The position numbers and the translations under genes were made by a program. From NCBI GenBank assembly GCA_001179505.1, contig CDMY01000482.1, positions 1-36,671 on the forward strand: DNA of 36,671 nt, given 5' to 3'. Below the pieces are notes generated by a model that saw only the letters and a program-made list of their open reading frames with translations, searched no databases and had not been told where the DNA came from. Of this stretch, positions 30,970 through 36,671 are shown one piece after another (within the stretch, counting starts at the first letter, position 1; each line of letters opens with the position of its first letter). Origin of the DNA: Vitrella brassicaformis (Eukaryota > Sar > Vitrellaceae).

Positions 30970-33812
30970 ATGCTGCGAGATCAGCTCGCAGGCGTGCGAG
31001 CTTCCTTTCATGAGAGTGAGATGATGAAGACGAAGATGACGACGATGCGTCAGCAGCAGCCCTTTCCACGGCCGCATTCGCCGGAGCTGCCAAGGAAGCC
31101 ACGGCGTCGGAGACGGCGCAACTTCAACGTGGACAGCGGCGATGAAGGCGATTGCGGCGTCGTGGAAAGGAGCTGCCCATTTCGCTGCAGCAGAGCAGGC
31201 AGTCGGCCGGTGCACGTGGGATTCCCGCGTGCACCTGTCGGCTTCTGCTTCTGCAATTGCTTCAGCGGCGCGAGTCGACGCCGAGCGGATAAGGACCGTT
31301 CCGCACACCCCGGGCCCCCCCCTCACCCCCCTCCCCCGCTACAGCCACACCCGGCGTTCCCCCCACCCCCACCACATCCATATTTCTTCCCGCCCTTCCC
31401 GCCCCTCTTCACGCCAGAGGGCATGTATCTGCCGCCGCATCACCTGATGATGCAACCGCCGCCGGTGCCAATGGCAGCAGCCAACTCAATGGGCGCGGGT
31501 GCGCATCCGATGCCCATGTCAGCCGAGGAGGTGATGCGGGCGCACGAGGGCCACGTGAACATGGGGAGGGAGGTCGGGCCGTCCAAGGTGTCGGGTGGTG
31601 TGAGGCCACGGCTGCCCACGATCGTCTCACCGAGGAGCCGCGAGAAGAGGACACCGTCTGCATCGGCCACGGATGGCACACAGATCGCCTACGGCAAGAC
31701 CAATCAGCATGGTAAGCAATGGGAAGCGATCGAAAAGCAGTCAACTCAACTCATCTCTCATGTGTCATGGTTTGCCCTCAGGTTCGTTCTCTGCAGCAGC
31801 AGCTGCTGCGTCTAGCAGTGATCCAGCCCCACCCCTCCCCGTCCCCCTCCCCCGTCCACATCCCTCCCACCTTTATCCCATCCCCACCAGTGGCAACGCG
31901 GCCGACCCAATGGCCATCCCGGCCCTCCCCCACGTACTGCAGCCACAGCAGCCCGCCATGTCAACCTCCCAAGACACCACCAACACCACAGCGGCCATGG
32001 GCATGGCCCTGCTGCACCACCGATGGGCACAGCAGAACAACGCCTTCCTGCGTGACAAGTTCGGTCACCCGGAAGAGATCCTCCGCTTCTCCGCCGACCA
32101 GAACGCCTTTGTTCTGGCCCTTGGCGGCCTCCCGGCGGCCGACGGCCAGCTGTTCTTCACCGCGGCTCCGGGGGGTGACAGCGCCGCGACAGAGGCCGGC
32201 CTGACTGCCGCTCTCAACGAGGCCCTCATGTATGCCGAGGAGCACCTGCGTCAGGCGCAGGACGACAGGCACGGCAGGCAGCCAGCCGAGGAGACCCAGC
32301 AGCAGCAGCAGGAGGAGCAGATTGCTGATAGCACGACAGACGTGCCACAGCGCACGAGCGACGACTCAACAGGTACACGTGTGCATACCCACACACGTGG
32401 AGGACTCCTTTCCCGAGCCATATGCACGTACTCTTTCCTTCTCTCTTCAGACATGTCGCCATCTCCCGACTGGCCCCCACGTGCACCGCACCAGGCTGAC
32501 CTGCTCCCGGCCACTGCCCCAGCGCCGCCCACTCACACCCAGCCGGCCGTCATCATGCCCCCCCTCGATGCGTCTAGATACCTGGACCCAGGTGACGTCA
32601 TCAATGTCGACCACTGGACGAGATTCGAGTGCCGCAGGCTGCTATGCAGCGGTCGGGGGGAGTATTCGATATGGGTGGGGCTGCTCAAGAAGGCAGAGGC
32701 CGACGCACACGAGGCTGTGTGCAAGTACATTACGGAGGACCAACGGAGGGAGGGGGCGAAGCGGGCAAGGGAGCTCAGCGCCACACTCAGGCAGGAGGCG
32801 GCCAGGCTGCGCGAGGTCAACACCGCCATCGAGACCACAGCGGGGGGCGCGCCGCGGCAGTGCCAGCTGGCCACCCTGGCGTCGCCCACCCCGACGGGCA
32901 CTACCAGTATTTCGCCTCAGCTGCTGGCGGTGGTGGAGGATCTTGAAGCACTCCGGCCAGTCGTGAGCCGAGAAGGCGAGACGCTCTCGGGGACGGGAAC
33001 ATGTATCATCATGTCTCAGGCCGGCGAAGGTGAGCACAACACGATCAACCGATACACACACGGGCGTCGCGATTGCGCATCAGCCGACGTCGCTCTCTTT
33101 TTGTGTCATGCAGGTGTATCTCTGGGCGAATTTTGCGAGAGCGTGAGCCTTGTCCCGCCCCTCCTCAAGATGACAATAGCGGTCAACCTCGTCCAGTCTG
33201 TCCTTGTTCTGCACGAGGCCCAAATCTGCCACAATGACTTCCATCCCGACAATGTGGTGCTCCTAGACAAGACGACGGGCGAGGTTGCGATCATCGATTA
33301 CGAGAGCAGCCGCAACATAGGAGCTGGCGACTCGCGGCCTCTCACCACACGCCCCGCTGCCCCATGCACGACCCTCCACAATCTCCTGGCCATCCTGCAG
33401 CGGCGGGCACTGAAGAACGAGACCATCGGCTATGAGTCGGACATGGTATCGGTCATGTGCTCGCTGCTGCTGCTGGTGGTCGATGGCCACCAGTTTGGCC
33501 ACACAGCTCTACCGGAGGGCGCGCGAGGCGATGCGTGAGGTGGTGGCCATGTGTGAGCAGGCCGCGGGGGAGGGGCGCCATCTGCCGGTGGACTTGCTGG
33601 CCGACGAGTATGTGGGGGCTGTAGAGAAGACCTACCAGGACGCCATCAGCACCATCGACCGTGACGACAAACTGATGGACACCATTCGGCCGCTGTCCAT
33701 GATGACAGTCGAGCTGTATAAAAAGGTATGCGAGGCGCATGCCAGGGGTGGCTCAGTGGAGCAGATGAGGGAGATGATGGAGAAGTACTGCATAGAAATG
33801 AAATCAGTTTAG
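30970..33812 (+). CDS. Protein-kinase-like protein with a proline-rich N-terminus
   Basis: Exons 30970-31711, 31782-32372, 32451-33029, 33114-33445 and 33507-33812 give about 849 residues. The N-terminal half is low-complexity, with polyproline/histidine runs (PPPHPPPPLQPHPAFPPPPP), Arg-rich and Gln-rich tracts. The C-terminal third is kinase-like: hinge CIIMSQAGEGVSLGEFCES, catalytic loop VLVLHEAQICHNDFHPDNVV (H677, D679, N684) and AIIDYESSRN (D699) in the metal-binding position. HNDxHPxN plus IDYE is closer to aminoglycoside/choline-kinase-like folds than to classical Ser/Thr kinases. I could not place a glycine loop or the ATP lysine, so activity is uncertain. The last intron (61 nt) is needed to reach the helical C-terminus, yet it reads like a kinase helix F. 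The first 100 residues could include an unrecognised intron. Confidence 0.6.
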
Positions 33813-33875
33813 TGACGGGTGGGTCTGTGAGTCCACACTCACACAATGTCGTTATCTCTCGCTCTGTGTGCAGAG

Positions 33876-34107
33876 ATGCGCCGCATCGTGACTGAGTGCC
33901 CGCCCACAGAGGCGCCAGTGCCGGCAGCAGCAGGTGACAATGACACGTACAGGTAACGGACCATACATGTGCCACTGTGCGTGTGCACACTTTTGTCCAG
34001 ATCGGTCCGGCGAGTCGCTGTCGCCATTCGACCTAGGCTCGCCATTCAGCATGCCGTTCGGCACACCTTTCGACACGGACGGCCCGGCTGTCATCATCAT
34101 GTCGTGA
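33876..34107 (+). CDS. Two small exons, possible alternative C-terminus of the kinase-like gene
   Basis: Exons 33876-33933 and 34001-34107 join in phase to 54 residues (MRRIVTECPPTEAPVPAAA, then DRSGESLSPFDLGSPFSMPF and more) and end in TGA. They could attach to the upstream gene by a GTTTAG...GAG intron (33807-33875), which removes its stop at 33812 without a phase change. Otherwise they would be a tiny separate gene. The composition, rich in Pro/Ser/Phe, matches the upstream protein's disordered parts. Confidence 0.35.
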
Positions 34108-34135
34108 GAGGGGCTGCCGCCTCACTCACGACACC

Positions 34136-34777
34136 ATGGTGATCCAGCCATGGACAGAGGCTGACGAGGCGGCAGGCGGCCAATTTCGATGCTGACGAGT
34201 GGCTCGGTGCAGGGCAGCCGAGTGGTGGTGTGAATGAACATGAAGAGGTGTGTGAGGGCCCGGTTGACTATGAAGACGGCTGTGATTCGGATGACGGCAT
34301 TGTGAATATGATGGTGGTGAGAACGGCTGAGGAAGAGCGTCTGAGGAGAGTTGTGCGTGCTGGGGTCTATGGGCGGATGGCTGTGCTGCTGGGCCCTCTT
34401 GCCTACGCGGAGGGGCCGCATAAGGGGCAGGCCTCTCGGGACTCATTTTCCCCTAGGTGTGTGTGTGAGTGTGAGAGTGTGTGTGGGTGTGGGTGTGTGG
34501 GTGATGGTCTGTCCGGTCGACGTTTCTTTTCTGTTTGGACGTCTGGTGTAGAATATCTCGCAAACATGCAGAGAGGAATGAATTCATTCATACACAACCT
34601 ACATGGCCTTGTTTTGTGTGCAGGCGGCTGCATGTGCTGGAGGGTGTAACGCTGGATGACCCGCCGTTCGCCTCAGCCGCCCACTCATCAACGGTTGAGG
34701 ACCAGACCAGTGATGGCGGCGTCTTCGGGGGCCCGTTCACCGTGATAGTTGCCAGATGCCGCCACCACACTCGCTGA
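34136..34777 (+). CDS. Hypothetical acidic protein, two exons with an apparent frame break
   Basis: An open frame from about 34143 to 34456 splices by GTGTGT...CAG to 34624-34777 and ends in TGA. It encodes an acidic stretch (HEEVCEGPVDYEDGCDSDDG), then helical RTAEEERLRRVVRAGVYGRM and, after the splice, RRLHVLEGVTLDDPPFASAA. The frame has no early ATG. An ATG at 34136 opens a different frame (MVIQPWTEADEAAGGQF) that hits a stop at 34191, exactly where a one-base shift would continue into DADEWLGAG. Family not recognised. Confidence 0.35.
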
Positions 34778-34858
34778 CGAAATAGGTAAGGGAGACACTA
34801 ACAACCACGCTGCTTTGCATGGAACGCCTTACGGATCATGTGGCGTCTGTCCTTTGCA

Positions 34859-36185
34859 GCTCTGGTTGAGACCCACACGAACGACCTGCTAGACCCTCCG
34901 TCCATCATCTTGCCCTCCCCCTCCCCAGCGCTCGCTCGTCAGCCAAATGACTACTTCTGCGGCTCTGGCGGGCGCCATCCCTGCTGCTGCAGAGCTGCAC
35001 GTGGCCTGTGGAGCGGTGCTGGGACGCTCCGTCAATGCGCCGGTCACTGGCGTCCAACCAGCGGCGTGTGAGTCTGCCGGTGCGCGTGAGCCTACAGCGG
35101 CCAGCATGACAGACGACGACAAGAAGAACAGCTGCCGCGAATCCCTCTTTGGGTGCGGCACGTGGCAGCGGAAGGGACCGGTTTATTCTCGCGAGACTAC
35201 CGGGACGACGAGCAGCCGACGAGCCAAAGTCGCCTGTGTACGTCCCAGCGGTCGCCGGTCGCTCATGGGGCTTACAGTCCATGACAGTCAACGACGTCAT
35301 GACGGCCTGCCTCGTCGGCGCATACACTTGATATGCACAGCATCAACAACAGCAGCAGCAGGACAACAGCAACCACTCCGAGCAGCTATCTCGCCACCGA
35401 CACACCCGTCACCACGCCCACACTCATGGACGGCGACTTCCGCAGTGGCTCGGTCGCTGACTCGACAGGTACAGGGGAGACCCTGGACGTCGCACGCCTG
35501 CCCTCGCTCCCCATACCGCTCACGGCCGCCTCTCCCAAGTCCACCAATGAGGCGTCATCGAGTCTCAATGCTCCTCATGGCCTTTCCCCCGCTGAGCCAC
35601 CCAAGGGCCGTCGTGGCGCCGTTCTACAGCACGAAGGATGCACGACACCCGTGGCCGCCTCACACACGCGCAACGACACCATGCACACGAGCCGGTCGCT
35701 GCCAAGCCCTGCGGTCGGCGCTCTTCGCCCCCTGCCCGGCGAGTCGGCCCAGCTTCCTGTCGTCACTGCGAAGCTGCCTGAGCCCCGAGCGGACGCCCCT
35801 CCAGCGGTCGCCACACCAACATGGCACCACCGATGGCATCACCAATCGCGGCCTCTCCCTCTGCCTGCCGCTGTTCTTCCCCTCCATGAGCAACGAGTCG
35901 GTCTCCACACAGACGGGCGACAGCGACGCATTGAGCCCCGAGGGACGGTCGAGGTTCGCCCGCAGCACCAACCCCAAGCCCGTCCGGCTGCAAGACGAGA
36001 TGCGCCTGCTGGTGGCCATGAACAAGCGCAAGGCGGGGCAGACAGCCGAGGGGCTGCAAAACGTCTATGGAGCGGCCGTGTTGCCCTTCCCCACGTGTGT
36101 GGAGTCGTCTTCGGTCGACCGGCTGTGTCGCGTGGCGGCACAGACAGAGAGATGCAAGGAGGGGTCGGCCACGCCGGGGAGATGA
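34859..36185 (+). CDS. Unresolved ORF region, likely exons of a hypothetical protein
   Basis: Plausible coding pieces appear in different plus frames: after an acceptor at 34859 (ALVETHTNDLLDPPS), from an ATG at 34947 (MTTSAALAGAIPAAAELHVA), around 35190-35331 (SWGLQSMTVNDVMTACLVGA then TAG), around 35333-35620 (Ser/Thr-rich), and 35886-36185 (MSNESVSTQTGDSDALSPEG, then PVRLQDEMRLLVAMNKRKAG, stop at 36185). I could not join them with convincing introns. The last piece looks most protein-like. No family is recognised, and the Pro/Arg-rich translations between these pieces are probably wrong-frame. Confidence 0.3.
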
Positions 36186-36671
36186 CATGTTTCTCAGGAT
36201 CGGGGTGGGATGAGTCACTGTGCGTGCAGATGCGTACATACGTCGACTGACTCATACATGCATTCCGCTGTGCATGTCCAAATGACTTGCGTGTGCGTTC
36301 TCCATTTGTCAGCAGCAGATACAGGTAAGTACTTACTGGCGATGAGATGCAGTACTACTAGGTAGGTGAGATGATTGTGCACTTACAATCACCTACCTGA
36401 ACTCACATGTAGGCAGTCTGGTAGGCAGACAGGTTTTCTCTTTCTCTATCGCCATCCACACCTGGCAGGCATCCATCCATCCATCCATCTGCTTCGTACG
36501 ATTAGCTGGGACACTGCAGTGACGGCTCGCCGTTCGGATTGAATTTGTCCCTGCTGTACTAGCTACCTGCTGTACTTGCTGGCCCGCATGCCAAGTACAG
36601 CTGTGCTGGCATGCACATCTGCTTCATTTTGAGTACGATCATATCTGCGGGGGGGGGGGGGGGGGAGGGGG
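36186..36671. other. Repeat-rich right end with palindromes and a G run
   Basis: Contains a perfect 12-bp palindrome GTAAGTACTTAC (36325-36336) and a hairpin with AGGTAGGT/ACCTACCT and GATTGT/ACAATC stems (36360-36398). There is also a TCCA tract near 36472-36490 and repeated CTGCTGTACT words near 36550-36580. It ends with 17 G, one A and five G (36649-36671). No gene is seen. Confidence 0.6.

Overview
This is nuclear DNA of a eukaryote. It has about a dozen protein genes on both strands, nearly all split by short GT-AG introns (roughly 53-190 nt, many filled with CA/GT-rich runs). There are no operons, rRNA or tRNA genes, and no CRISPR. GC content is high and genes are tightly packed, often as head-to-head pairs sharing a promoter gap of 100-400 bp. 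One protein carries a signal-anchor plus transit-like leader and plastid-type domains, and another is a mitochondrial alternative oxidase. This fits a photosynthetic protist with a complex plastid. A chromerid alveolate such as Vitrella is my best guess, but that is an inference from style and not a match.

Layout: (1) 1-961, minus strand: a tandemly duplicated J-domain gene running off the left edge. (2) 1652-3286, minus: U2 snRNP A' (nine exons), sharing a 106-bp gap with (3) 3393-5662, plus: a CBM20/48-like plus ankyrin-like protein. (4) 6021-7605, minus: TYW1, the radical-SAM wybutosine enzyme, without a flavodoxin domain. (5) 8098-10670, minus: a plastid-targeted protein joining a ferredoxin-thioredoxin-reductase variable-chain-like barrel to a DUF647/RUS domain, divergent from (6) 10852-12712, plus: a SET-domain methyltransferase. 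(7) 13111-14470, minus: a phytanoyl-CoA-dioxygenase-family enzyme, divergent from (8) 14797-17927, plus: a TPR/coiled-coil protein. Next come about 1.9 kb of repeat-rich DNA and (9) 19779-20395, a second diverged copy of that gene's 3' exons. (10) 20675-26186, minus: a 1756-residue protein with a C-terminal zinc ribbon, divergent from (11) 26602-27963, plus: a RAD51B-like recombinase. (12) 29085-30781, minus: alternative oxidase, divergent from (13) 30970-33812, plus: a proline-rich kinase-like protein. (14) 33.9-36.2 kb, plus: poorly resolved small exons and ORFs. The window ends in a 17-G run, which looks like a contig end.

The genes are functionally mixed: splicing, tRNA modification, plastid biology, chromatin, lipid-type oxidation, recombination and respiration. 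There is no single pathway. The most unusual points are the FTRv-like/RUS fusion, the J-domain duplication in which a 5-nt indel and two nearby acceptors switch the frame of a coiled-coil exon, the pairing of a zinc-ribbon giant with RAD51B, and the frequent use of GTC-type 5' splice sites.
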